This document shows positions 1-6,088 of a stretch of DNA of 6,120 nt, in pieces. The notes under the pieces were generated by a model. It searched no databases and had not been told where the DNA came from. It saw only the letters and a list, made by a program, of their open reading frames with translations. Position 1 is the stretch's first letter. The number at the start of each line of letters is the position of its first letter. The position numbers were made by a program, and so were the translations under genes. Origin of the DNA: an uncultured Pseudomonadota bacterium (GTDB lineage: Bacteria; Pseudomonadota; Gammaproteobacteria; Methylococcales; Methylomonadaceae); assembly GCA_903931355.1 (NCBI GenBank), contig CAIZCB010000200.1, forward strand, positions 1-6,120, read 5' to 3'.

Positions 1-1
1 A

Positions 2-97
2 GCAAGCTCTAGCGCACCAAGCACAAGCAGTGCAAGTGCCCCAGCTGCTCAGCCAGCAGCTAAAAAAGAACCTGAGACACAACCAGCGGCAAATTAA
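2..97 (+). CDS. C-terminal tail of an unidentified protein (partial, 5' end outside window)
   Basis: An open frame enters from the left edge and stops at TAA (95-97). The 31 visible residues are almost entirely Ala, Ser, Pro, Thr, Gln and Lys/Glu (pattern ASSSAPSTSSASAPAAQPAA, then KKEPETQPAAN). This is a low-complexity, probably disordered tail or linker of the kind found at the ends of many bacterial proteins, so it does not identify a family. The frame is preferred because its stop falls just before the hairpin at 107-137 and because the composition is typical of protein tails. A second plus-strand frame is also open from the edge, but it runs into the hairpin and reads as an unlikely Gln-rich peptide. 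The product cannot be named from this fragment. Confidence 0.55.
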   Translation, partial: ASSSAPSTSSASAPAAQPAAKKEPETQPAAN

Positions 98-106
98 ATT
101 GGCAAG

Positions 107-137
107 GTGCTGGGGTTTTCATTGAAAACTCCAGCAC
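107..137. terminator. Strong hairpin between convergent genes, possible bidirectional terminator
   Basis: Arms 107-120 and 124-137 pair over 14 bp, with one G-U pair (114 with 130) and a 3-nt ATT loop. The outer half is GC-rich (GTGCTGG / CCAGCAC) and the inner half is TTTTC / GAAAA. It lies 10 nt after the stop of the plus-strand partial gene and about 60 nt beyond the stop of minus-strand ugd, where two convergent transcripts should end. No clear T-tract follows on either strand, so it is not a textbook intrinsic terminator. It may instead protect 3' ends or act with other factors. Confidence 0.55.
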
Positions 138-180
138 TCGATAGAATGGATTGAATGTAGCTTGTTAGTGACTAGCGTTC

Positions 181-233
181 AGGCGGGATTGATGGCAATC
201 AGCGCCCAATCGCATAATAATCCAACCCCGCCT
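181..233. repeat. Inverted repeat spanning the ugd stop codon
   Basis: AGGCGGGATTG (181-191) is matched by CAACCCCGCCT (223-233), an 11-bp inverted repeat with one mismatch. The intervening 31 nt contain the ugd stop codon and last codons. A nested 5-bp stem (187-191 with 196-200, loop ATGG) lies inside. On the minus strand it could form a GC-rich stem at the end of the ugd mRNA, but no T-tract follows. It could be a 3'-end structure or coincidence in coding sequence. Confidence 0.35.
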
Positions 234-1518
234 GCTTAACGACCTTCGGTTCATACATATTGCGACCATCAAAAATCACTTTATCTTTTAGCTGTTGACT
301 CAATTGTTCAAAATCAGGGCTACGGAATTGTTTCCATTCCGTGACGATCACCAAAGCATCTGCCTGATTCAAAACATCGGCTTGTTTTTCACACAAAACC
401 AAACCGGCTTTGTCGCCAAAAATCCGTTGTGCTTCATGCAAAGCTTCGGGATCGTAGGCTTGGACGATAGCGCCGGCGGCAGTTAAGGCTTCGATTAACA
501 CCCTACTCGGTGCTTCGCGCATATCATCGGTATTCGGTTTAAACGCCAAGCCCCATAAGGCAAATACTTTGCCTTTGACACCGTCTGGATAATGAGCGCT
601 GATCTTTTCGAATAAACGCTGTTTTTGGCGGTCGTTGACGTTTTCAACCGCTGATAATAATTCGGCGTGGTAGCCCATTTCTTGAGCGGTGCGTTCCAAG
701 GCTTTAACGTCTTTCGGGAAACAAGAGCCGCCATAACCACAGCCAGGATAAATAAAGCTGTAACCAATCCGACTATCAGAACCAATGCCATGCCGCACTT
801 GTTCAATATCCGCACCCAAGCGTTCGGCTAAATTAGCCAGCTCGTTCATAAAGCTAATTTTGGTCGCCAGCATCGCATTAGCGGCATATTTGGTCAGTTC
901 TGCTGAGCGTATATCCATGGTAATCACGCGTTCACGACTGCGATTAAACGGTGAATACAAGGCTTTTAGTAATTCGGCGGTTCTCGGATTGTCGGTGCCA
1001 ATGATAATGCGGTCGGGCTTCATAAAGTCGTCTAATGCCGAACCTTCTTTTAAAAACTCAGGGTTAGAAACTACATCAAATTCTAATTGTTCGCCGCGTT
1101 CGGCTAACACTTGGCTAATCACAGTTTTGACTTTATCCGCGGTGCCGACTGGCACAGTGGATTTATCAATCACCACTTTGTAATCGCTCATGTGTTCGGC
1201 AATGCTTTTCGCCACCGCCAACACATATTTCAAATCCGCCGAACCGTCTTCATCGGGTGGAGTACCAACCGCGACAAATTGAAATAAACCAAAATCGACA
1301 GCTTGTTTTACGTCAGTTGTGAAGTGCAATCGTCCGGCGGCTTGGTTGTCTTTCACCATCTCTTCCAAGCCGGGTTCATAAATAGGAATGATGCCTTGTT
1401 GGAGTTGCTCAATCTTGCGCGGATCAACATCCATGCACAGCACTTGATTACCGACATCAGCGAGGCAAGCGCCTGTGACTAAACCAACATAACCGCTGCC
1501 AAATACTGTAATTTTCAT
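199..1518 (-). CDS. ugd: UDP-glucose 6-dehydrogenase
   Basis: This cytosolic enzyme oxidises UDP-glucose twice with NAD+ to UDP-glucuronate, a precursor for exopolysaccharide, capsule and lipid A-type modifications. The 439-residue length is normal for bacterial Ugd. Visible features are the N-terminal Rossmann nucleotide loop GSGYVG (7-12) with Asp30 after the second strand, the DKSTVPVGT segment (118-126), EFLKEGSA (154-161), the central ELTKYAANA helix with Lys210, and the catalytic motif [10 protein letters not shown] with nucleophile Cys266 and Asp270. The C-terminal UDP-binding domain carries [15 protein letters not shown] (324-338). All expected catalytic residues are present. The ATG at 1516-1518 overlaps the stop of the upstream reductase by 4 nt (ATGA). 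It is preceded by GAGGA with a 5-nt spacer lying inside that gene's last codons, so translation is probably coupled. It is the last gene of the speA run. Confidence 0.97.
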   Translation of the reverse strand: MKITVFGSGYVGLVTGACLADVGNQVLCMDVDPRKIEQLQQGIIPIYEPGLEEMVKDNQAAGRLHFTTDVKQAVDFGLFQFVAVGTPPDEDGSADLKYVLAVAKSIAEHMSDYKVVIDKSTVPVGTADKVKTVISQVLAERGEQLEFDVVSNPEFLKEGSALDDFMKPDRIIIGTDNPRTAELLKALYSPFNRSRERVITMDIRSAELTKYAANAMLATKISFMNELANLAERLGADIEQVRHGIGSDSRIGYSFIYPGCGYGGSCFPKDVKALERTAQEMGYHAELLSAVENVNDRQKQRLFEKISAHYPDGVKGKVFALWGLAFKPNTDDMREAPSRVLIEALTAAGAIVQAYDPEALHEAQRIFGDKAGLVLCEKQADVLNQADALVIVTEWKQFRSPDFEQLSQQLKDKVIFDGRNMYEPKVVKQAGLDYYAIGR

Positions 1519-2390
1519 TGCATTCCTCGTGGGGGAGTTTTACGTTTTAATCGAAATAACGCCGAAATATCTTCATTGCCGTGGCCTTGCTGGATTAATT
1601 GCGCATAATCGGCCAAGGTGTTATCGGTCAATGGACTGGGGATTTCGGCTTGTTGTGCCATTTGTTGGCAAATCAGTAAATCTTTATGGTGTAAGGCCAA
1701 TTTAAAACCGGGATTAAAGCTGTCTTGGCTCATGGTATGGCCGCGATGTTGCAAAAACCAATTGCCAGCCGCGCCGCTGGATACCACTTCAATCACTTTG
1801 GCTAAATCCAGATTTTGCGCATCGGCAAAAGCCAAGGCTTCACAAACTGCTTGATTGATACCGGCGGCCATAATTTGGTTAACCGCTTTGCAAGCTTGGC
1901 CTGCGCCATGTTCACCTAAATGCAGAATGCGAGCGGAGATGGCTTCCAAAACTGGGCGAACTTGATTCAAGACATCGATGTCGCCACCAACCATCATCGC
2001 CAATGTGCCTTTATTAGCACCTTCGACACCACCAGAAACCGGCGCATCTAAAAAGCTAATGTCCTGTTCGGTTAAAAGTATCGCAGCTTGTTGTGCGGTT
2101 TGGCGGCTAACGGTTGAGGTATCAATCACAATCAACTTGCTGTTGCCGCTATTGGCAATCGCGTTAACCACTTCCAATACATCGGCATCGGCTGAAACAC
2201 AGCTGATAATCAGCTCAACATGGGCTGCTAAATCGCTAATCGTTGAGTAAGCGGTGATTGTTAATTCATTGGCTAAATCATCAGCTTTGGCACTGGTGCG
2301 GTTATAAACCCCGCTTAAAAAGCCAGCTTTGGCTAAATTCCGCGCCATGCCGGTGCCCATCGCCCCTAAACCAATCACGCCGACCTTCAT
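1515..2390 (-). CDS. NAD(P)-dependent 3-hydroxyisobutyrate dehydrogenase-family reductase (beta-hydroxyacid dehydrogenase)
   Basis: This is a cytosolic 291-residue member of the beta-hydroxyacid dehydrogenase family, which includes 3-hydroxyisobutyrate dehydrogenase, tartronate semialdehyde reductase (GarR/GlxR) and glyoxylate/succinic semialdehyde reductase. Seen: N-terminal Rossmann loop GLGAMG (7-12), the substrate loop DAPVSGG (115-121), [11 protein letters not shown] with the catalytic Lys168 and Asn171, and LHHKDL (233-238) near the C-terminus. Residues Asn30-Arg31-Thr32 end the second beta strand, where an acidic residue would favour NAD. This pattern resembles NADPH-using glyoxylate/succinic semialdehyde reductases, so NADPH preference is inferred. 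The exact substrate cannot be assigned. The ATG (2388-2390) lies 3 nt after the speA stop, with GGAG about 9 nt upstream inside the speA end. The stop overlaps the ugd start. The basic, Pro-containing tail ([11 protein letters not shown]) is slightly longer than in GarR-type members. Confidence 0.9.
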   Translation of the reverse strand: MKVGVIGLGAMGTGMARNLAKAGFLSGVYNRTSAKADDLANELTITAYSTISDLAAHVELIISCVSADADVLEVVNAIANSGNSKLIVIDTSTVSRQTAQQAAILLTEQDISFLDAPVSGGVEGANKGTLAMMVGGDIDVLNQVRPVLEAISARILHLGEHGAGQACKAVNQIMAAGINQAVCEALAFADAQNLDLAKVIEVVSSGAAGNWFLQHRGHTMSQDSFNPGFKLALHHKDLLICQQMAQQAEIPSPLTDNTLADYAQLIQQGHGNEDISALFRLKRKTPPRGMQ

Positions 2391-2393
2391 CGC

Positions 2394-4241
2394 TTACTTC
2401 TCCAGATAGGTATAAGCATTTAAACCGTTTAACAGCTCTTGGGCGAAACTGTGTTTTTGTTCGGCGCTTAAACCGCTGGCGTCTAGTTTTTGCTGATAAG
2501 CGGCTTTCAATTGTTCGGTGTTAATGTGGACATAATCCAGCAATTCGCTGACATTTTCACCGGCCATGAAATCGCTGAATTGATAACCATCAGCTGACAA
2601 TTCGAGATTAATTGAATGAGTGTCGCCAAACAGATTGTGCATATCGCCCAAAATTTCCTGATAAGCACCAACCATAAAAAAGCCAATCAAATAATCTTGG
2701 TTATCATCAATTTGATGCAAGGGCAGGGTGTGGCTGATGTTTTGGTGATCGACATATTGATCGATGCGGCCATCAGAATCACAGGTTAAATCTTGCAACA
2801 CCGCGCGGCGGGTTGGTTGTTGTTCTAATTGATGAATTGGCAAAATCGGGAAAATCTGTTCAATCCCCCAAATATCCGGCATCGATTGGAATAAGGAAAA
2901 ATTGCAAAACACTTTATCCGCGAGTTTTTCGTCTAGCTCTTGCTGAATTTCGCGGTGATGGTGGTTATTGATGTTCAGCGCATTTTGAATTTGCTGGCAC
3001 AGGCCGACATAGTGTTTTTCGGCATCAGCCAGTTCGGTCAACGATAAATCGCCTTGAACAAACTGAGTGCGAGCTTCGGCCATATCGAATTGGGCGTTGT
3101 GATAGGCTTCGGTAATGTTGGCGCTGATTAAAGTCGTTGCTGAATGACTGCTTTGTAAGCTTTCTACTTCGGTGACATTAGTAATCAACACCGCATGATG
3201 CGCGGTGATGGCTCGACCGGATTCGGTGATGATGTTGGGTTGCGGGAGCTGGTGTTCGGCGCAAAATTCGGCAAAGCTACGGACAATGTTTTCAGCATAT
3301 TCAGCCATGCTGTAGTTAATCGAGCATTCGCGACGCGAGCCGCTACCGTCATAATCAACACCCAAACCGCCGCCAGCATCGACAGTGGTGATATTGGCAC
3401 CCAATTGACGTAGTTGCAGATAAAATTGATTAGCTTCCTTTAACGCGACTTTAATATCGTGGATATTGGCAATTTGTGAGCCCATGTGAAAGTGCATTAA
3501 TTGCAAACAATCCAGCATTTCGACTTGTTTTAAACGGGCGATCAGTTGCAAAACTTCGCTGGCGTGTAAGCCGAATTTAGACTTTTCACCACCGCTGTTT
3601 TGCCATTTCCCAGCGCTGATGGTTGATAAACGCACTCGCAAACCAATCAACGGTTTAACCTTTAATTTATCGGCTTCTTCGAGAATCAATTCCAGCTCAG
3701 ACGGCTTTTCGATAACGATAAACACCGATAAACCCATCAATTGCCCCATCAACGCCATGCGGATATACAAACGGTCTTTGTAGCCATTACAAACAATGGT
3801 GCCACCGCGTTTTGCCAAGCCCAAAATCGCTAATAATTCCGGTTTGCTACCGGCTTCTAAGCCAATATGCTCGGCACCAACGATGCTTTCGACGACATGA
3901 CCTTGTTGATTGACTTTAATTGGATAGACTGGGGTGTAATGACCTCGGTAATCATGGGCGCTACGAGCAGCGTCAAAGGCTTGCTGCAATTGCTGGATCC
4001 GATCACGCAAAATATCGGTGAAACGCACCAGTACCGGAAAGCTTAAGCCTTTGTTTTTCAAGGCTTGTGCAACATCAAACAAATCAATTTCGGTGGCGCA
4101 ATTAGCTTGCGGTTTAACGCAAACATGGCCACTGTTATTGATCGAAAAATAACCATTACCCCATTGCTGAATGGCATACAGTTGTTTTGATTGTTCAATC
4201 GACCATTGTTGTGTTTGCACGAACGCTCCGGCTACTGTCAT
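2394..4241 (-). CDS. speA: Biosynthetic arginine decarboxylase (PLP-dependent)
   Basis: SpeA decarboxylates arginine to agmatine, the first step of the agmatine route to putrescine and spermidine. The 615 residues fit the family, slightly shorter than E. coli SpeA because of a shorter N-terminus. Seen in order: a leading WGNGYF...GHVCV segment (27-42) typical of the family; PLP-binding lysine in YPIKVN (Lys109); barrel motifs QLMHFHMGSQI (247-257), DAGGGLGVDYDG (288-299) and ESGRA (340-344); CDSDGRID (487-494), whose Cys487 and Asp488 complete the dimeric active site; and GAYQEILGDMHNLFGD (525-540), which contributes a PLP-contacting Tyr. No key residue is missing. The start is uncertain. The ATG at 4239-4241 has no visible Shine-Dalgarno, whereas an in-frame GTG at 4218-4220 (codon 8) has GGAG five bases upstream. 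Both leave the conserved part intact. It is first in the minus-strand operon and divergent from speE. Confidence 0.97.
   Translation of the reverse strand: MTVAGAFVQTQQWSIEQSKQLYAIQQWGNGYFSINNSGHVCVKPQANCATEIDLFDVAQALKNKGLSFPVLVRFTDILRDRIQQLQQAFDAARSAHDYRGHYTPVYPIKVNQQGHVVESIVGAEHIGLEAGSKPELLAILGLAKRGGTIVCNGYKDRLYIRMALMGQLMGLSVFIVIEKPSELELILEEADKLKVKPLIGLRVRLSTISAGKWQNSGGEKSKFGLHASEVLQLIARLKQVEMLDCLQLMHFHMGSQIANIHDIKVALKEANQFYLQLRQLGANITTVDAGGGLGVDYDGSGSRRECSINYSMAEYAENIVRSFAEFCAEHQLPQPNIITESGRAITAHHAVLITNVTEVESLQSSHSATTLISANITEAYHNAQFDMAEARTQFVQGDLSLTELADAEKHYVGLCQQIQNALNINNHHHREIQQELDEKLADKVFCNFSLFQSMPDIWGIEQIFPILPIHQLEQQPTRRAVLQDLTCDSDGRIDQYVDHQNISHTLPLHQIDDNQDYLIGFFMVGAYQEILGDMHNLFGDTHSINLELSADGYQFSDFMAGENVSELLDYVHINTEQLKAAYQQKLDASGLSAEQKHSFAQELLNGLNAYTYLEK
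4218..4229 (-). promoter_or_regulatory. speA: Candidate Shine-Dalgarno and alternative GTG start for speA
   Basis: On the minus strand GGAG (4226-4229) lies 5 nt before an in-frame GTG (4218-4220, codon 8 of the longer reading). The ATG seven codons earlier is preceded by GCACTCTTT, with no purine-rich ribosome site. The candidate -10 boxes for speA would leave that ATG a very short leader. The GTG may therefore be the real start, giving a protein of 608 residues. Confidence 0.45.
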
Positions 4242-4253
4242 AAAGAGTGCAAA

Positions 4254-4266
4254 ATTCTAAAGTATA
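4254..4266 (-). promoter_or_regulatory. Candidate -10 region(s) for the speA operon
   Basis: On the minus strand two -10-like hexamers are visible: TATACT (4261-4266) and TAGAAT (4254-4259, five of six matching TATAAT). Neither has a convincing -35 at 16-18 bp spacing, so activator help or a non-consensus promoter is possible. Transcription would begin roughly 6-14 nt before the ATG reading of speA, or about 27-35 nt before the GTG reading. Confidence 0.35.
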
Positions 4267-4268
4267 AT
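4263..4268 (+). promoter_or_regulatory. Candidate -10 box of the speE promoter
   Basis: A perfect TATAAT sits 33 nt before the speE ATG, predicting a leader of about 27 nt that contains the ribosome site. The -35 region at 17-bp spacing (ATAAAG, 4240-4245) is poor and there is no TG extension, so the promoter may rely on an activator or upstream element. The box overlaps the candidate TATACT of the opposite-strand speA promoter. Confidence 0.5.
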
Positions 4269-4290
4269 GATGAAACTTATATGACTTTTT

Positions 4291-4301
4291 GAGGATTACT
4301 C
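4291..4301 (+). promoter_or_regulatory. Ribosome binding site of speE
   Basis: GAGGA (4291-4295) is followed by a 6-nt spacer and the ATG at 4302-4304. This clear Shine-Dalgarno fixes the speE start. Confidence 0.75.
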
Positions 4302-5150
4302 ATGCTTGACGCACAATGGTTTAGTGAACCACTCGAATCTGACGGCTCTGCCTTCTCGTTAAAAATCAAACACAAACTCCACGAAGAACAATCAGAGTTT
4401 CAATTTTTGGAAATTTACGAGACTGAGCACTTCGGTAATTTGATGGTCATCGACGGCTGCACCATGGTGTCTACGCGTGATAATTTCTTTTACCATGAAA
4501 TGATCAGCCACCCAGTGCTGTACACCCATCCAAACCCTAAAAACGTCTTAATTATCGGTGGCGGTGACTGCGGTACTTTGCGTGAAGTGTTAAAACATCC
4601 AGGCGTTGAACGCGCTGTGCAAATCGACATCGACGAGCGCGTGACCCGTTTAGCCGAAATCTACTTCCCAGAATTATGCGAATCAAACAACGACCCACGC
4701 GCTGAATTGAAATTCATCGACGGTATCAAATGGGTTAAAGACGCGGCGCCAAACAGCATCGACATCATCATCGTTGATAGCACCGACCCTGTTGGTCCAG
4801 CCGAAGGTCTATTCTGCGCTGAATTTTATAAAGACTGCTTCAACGCTTTAACCGAAAACGGCATCGTGGTTCAACAAAGCGAATCACCGTTGTTGCACAT
4901 GAAAATTTTGGCCGAAATGCGCGGTGAAATGCAGGTTGCCGGTTTTAATCACCACCAAACCGTGTTCTTCCCACAATGTATCTATCCATCAGGCTGGTGG
5001 AGCGCGACTATGGCCAGTAAAGCAGCATTCGCGCCATTCCGTGAGCAAGATGCGGCTAACAAAGGCTTTGAAACTGTTTATTACAACAGCGAAATCCACA
5101 AAGCCAGCTTGGCAATGCCGGAGTTTTTTAAGAAGGCATTTGCTAAATAA
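4302..5150 (+). CDS. speE: Polyamine aminopropyltransferase (spermidine synthase family)
   Basis: SpeE transfers the aminopropyl group of decarboxylated S-adenosylmethionine to a diamine, normally putrescine, giving spermidine in the cytosol. The 282-residue length is normal. A short N-terminal beta domain (about 1-65) is followed by a Rossmann methyltransferase-like domain. Seen: YHEM (64-67); GGGDCG...RE (86-95) with Asp89; the ribose-contacting strand end IDID (Asp109/Asp111); Asp140 in FIDG; the catalytic loop DSTDPVGPAE (159-168) with Asp159 and Asp162; YPSGWW (228-233); and YYNSEIHKAS...MPEF near the end. From memory of the family, several positions differ from the common pattern: Met55 where Gln is usual, STRDN (57-61) for TERDE, and Cys90 for Gly in GGGDGG. 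Catalytic Asp and Tyr are kept, so it should be active, but the acceptor could differ. It has its own promoter and is divergent from speA. Confidence 0.94.
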   Translation: MLDAQWFSEPLESDGSAFSLKIKHKLHEEQSEFQFLEIYETEHFGNLMVIDGCTMVSTRDNFFYHEMISHPVLYTHPNPKNVLIIGGGDCGTLREVLKHPGVERAVQIDIDERVTRLAEIYFPELCESNNDPRAELKFIDGIKWVKDAAPNSIDIIIVDSTDPVGPAEGLFCAEFYKDCFNALTENGIVVQQSESPLLHMKILAEMRGEMQVAGFNHHQTVFFPQCIYPSGWWSATMASKAAFAPFREQDAANKGFETVYYNSEIHKASLAMPEFFKKAFAK

Positions 5151-5160
5151 GTTACTGGAA

Positions 5161-5199
5161 TCGGTGCAATAACACACTTTATTGCACTGATTTCTGATT
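5161..5199 (+). terminator. Probable terminator of speE
   Basis: Arms 5161-5172 and 5179-5190 form a 12-bp stem (one G-U pair) with a 6-nt CACACT loop, starting 10 nt after the speE stop. It is followed by TTTCTGATT, a weak interrupted T-tract. Position and stem support termination, but read-through is plausible. Confidence 0.55.
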
Positions 5200-5208
5200 G
5201 ATTTATAC

Positions 5209-5232
5209 GCTGTGCTGGTTCCTTAGCACAGC
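5209..5232 (+). repeat. Short perfect hairpin in the speE-SIMPL intergenic region
   Basis: GCTGTGCT (5209-5216) and AGCACAGC (5225-5232) form a perfect 8-bp stem with an 8-nt loop. No T-tract follows. Just downstream CTAAGC occurs twice (5240-5245, 5251-5256), and CTTAG (5222-5226) in the loop and right arm could pair with either copy. The function is unknown; it may be mRNA leader structure or a second-stage terminator for speE. Confidence 0.4.
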
Positions 5233-5260
5233 CTATCTCCTAAGCATCCGCTAAGCTACA

Positions 5261-5299
5261 AGCCAAATAATCCACCTCAATACGCCAAATTGTTTGGCT
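5261..5299 (+). repeat. Duplicated GCCAAA with one partner, giving alternative hairpins before the SIMPL gene
   Basis: GCCAAA occurs at 5262-5267 and 5284-5289, and TTTGGC at 5293-5298 can pair with either copy. The near pairing gives a tight 6-bp stem with a TTG loop. The far pairing extends to 7 bp (5261-5267 with 5293-5299) with a 25-nt loop. The two are mutually exclusive. This lies about 33 nt before the preferred start codon, in what would be the leader. Confidence 0.35.
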
Positions 5300-5331
5300 G
5301 TGTTAATGCCTATTTTTCAGATGAGATGATT

Positions 5332-6033
5332 ATGACTAACTATAAATGGCTTTTGATTTTAACTATTCTGTTAAGCAATGCTGTATTTGCCGAAGACGGT
5401 GAGCATCATCACCAAGAGCCGGTGATTAATGTAATCGGTCATGCCGAGCTGCTTGTTCCAGCTGATGTAGCCTCGCTAACTATTAGCGCCCGAATAACCT
5501 CAAAAACAGCCAAAGAAGTAGAAGCGAAAGGCTATCAAGTAGGGCTAAAATTAAAAGAAGTATTCAAAAGTTTTGGTATCGACGAAGCGGCTCTGACAAA
5601 TTCAAATCATCATCTCGATGCTGAAATTTTCGATAACAAACAGCAATACGTCTTTAATCTTGACTACAACTTGGATTTTGGCCGTTTTGATTTAATCGAT
5701 AGCTTAAGAGAAAAAACCGTTGAAGCTGGCGCAACCGCTTTTAATATCAGTGGCTTAATCAGTAGCCATGCTGCCGAAAACAAAACCAAAGTCCGTGGGC
5801 TGGCGTATTTGGATGCGAAACAAAAGGCCGAGGGATTATTGAGCCAATCGGGGTTTAAATTAGGTAAGCCGTTGTTGATTGATGATCAACGTAGCGATTT
5901 TCCTGTTTATGCTTCAGCTAGAATGTTATCTGATGCGGTTATGCCCAATGTTGAGCCGAAAGCGCCGTTATTGGAAAACCGAAACATCCGCTTTGAGCAA
6001 GAAGTACGGGTTAAATTTAAAATTATTGAATAG
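5332..6033 (+). CDS. Exported SIMPL-domain (DUF541) protein
   Basis: This is a 233-residue protein of the SIMPL/DUF541 family (E. coli YggE type), whose members are periplasmic or membrane-associated. They are linked in some bacteria to oxidative stress, but their biochemical role is unsettled. A signal peptide is clear: Lys5, a hydrophobic core LLILTILL (7-14) and a VFA cleavage site predicting cleavage after Ala20. Next comes a short His-bearing linker (EDGEHHHQEP, 21-30) and the SIMPL domain from about 31 to 231. The domain begins with VIGHAELLVPADVASLTI-like strands and contains the family-typical LDAKQKAEGLLSQSG helix (160-174) followed by KLGKP. The ATG at 5332 is chosen because it places the signal peptide at the N-terminus and has GAG six bases upstream. 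An ATG two codons earlier (5326) is also possible. The longer TTG reading from 5290 adds an unlikely leader. It stands alone, with hairpins on both sides. Confidence 0.88.
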   Translation: MTNYKWLLILTILLSNAVFAEDGEHHHQEPVINVIGHAELLVPADVASLTISARITSKTAKEVEAKGYQVGLKLKEVFKSFGIDEAALTNSNHHLDAEIFDNKQQYVFNLDYNLDFGRFDLIDSLREKTVEAGATAFNISGLISSHAAENKTKVRGLAYLDAKQKAEGLLSQSGFKLGKPLLIDDQRSDFPVYASARMLSDAVMPNVEPKAPLLENRNIRFEQEVRVKFKIIE

Positions 6034-6040
6034 CCTTCCC

Positions 6041-6088
6041 TTGTTATGGATTGGTGATCTGCCAATCCATAACAAACCTACAGTTTTT
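6041..6088 (+). terminator. Probable terminator of the SIMPL-domain gene
   Basis: A perfect 14-bp stem (6041-6054 with 6062-6075) with a 7-nt TGATCTG loop starts 7 nt after the TAG stop. A TTTTT run follows at 6084-6088, 8 nt beyond the stem. The stem is strong but the T-run is displaced, so efficiency is uncertain. The remaining 32 bases to the window edge hold no feature I can support. Confidence 0.6.

Noticed and set aside
3..125. Alternative plus-strand frame open from the left edge
   Set aside because: It runs through the hairpin and gives an odd Gln-rich peptide. The neighbouring frame ending at 97 is more typical of a protein tail.
495..815. Second minus-strand frame inside ugd (106 codons)
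   Set aside because: It is an out-of-frame reading of ugd with an improbable composition after residue 30.
785..1183. Open plus-strand frame antisense to ugd (132 codons)
   Set aside because: It lies wholly inside the strongly supported ugd gene, encodes no recognisable family and has no ribosome site of note. It is a complementary-strand shadow.
3185..3413. Overlapping open frames on both strands inside speA
   Set aside because: Both are contained in speA, whose family motifs on either side (FHMGSQI, DAGGG, ESGRA) read through without interruption.
4924..5177. Open frames on both strands over the speE 3' end
   Set aside because: They overlap conserved speE C-terminal coding sequence and the hairpin after it, and their translations show no family features.
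5182..5209. TTGCAC-N16-TATACG as a promoter for the SIMPL gene
   Set aside because: It matches consensus at only 3/6 and 4/6, and the -35 falls in the speE terminator arm. It is too weak to annotate.
5290..5331. TTG start giving a 247-residue SIMPL protein
   Set aside because: The TTG is in a hairpin loop with no ribosome site, and the added 14 residues would bury the obvious signal peptide. ATG 5332 fits better.
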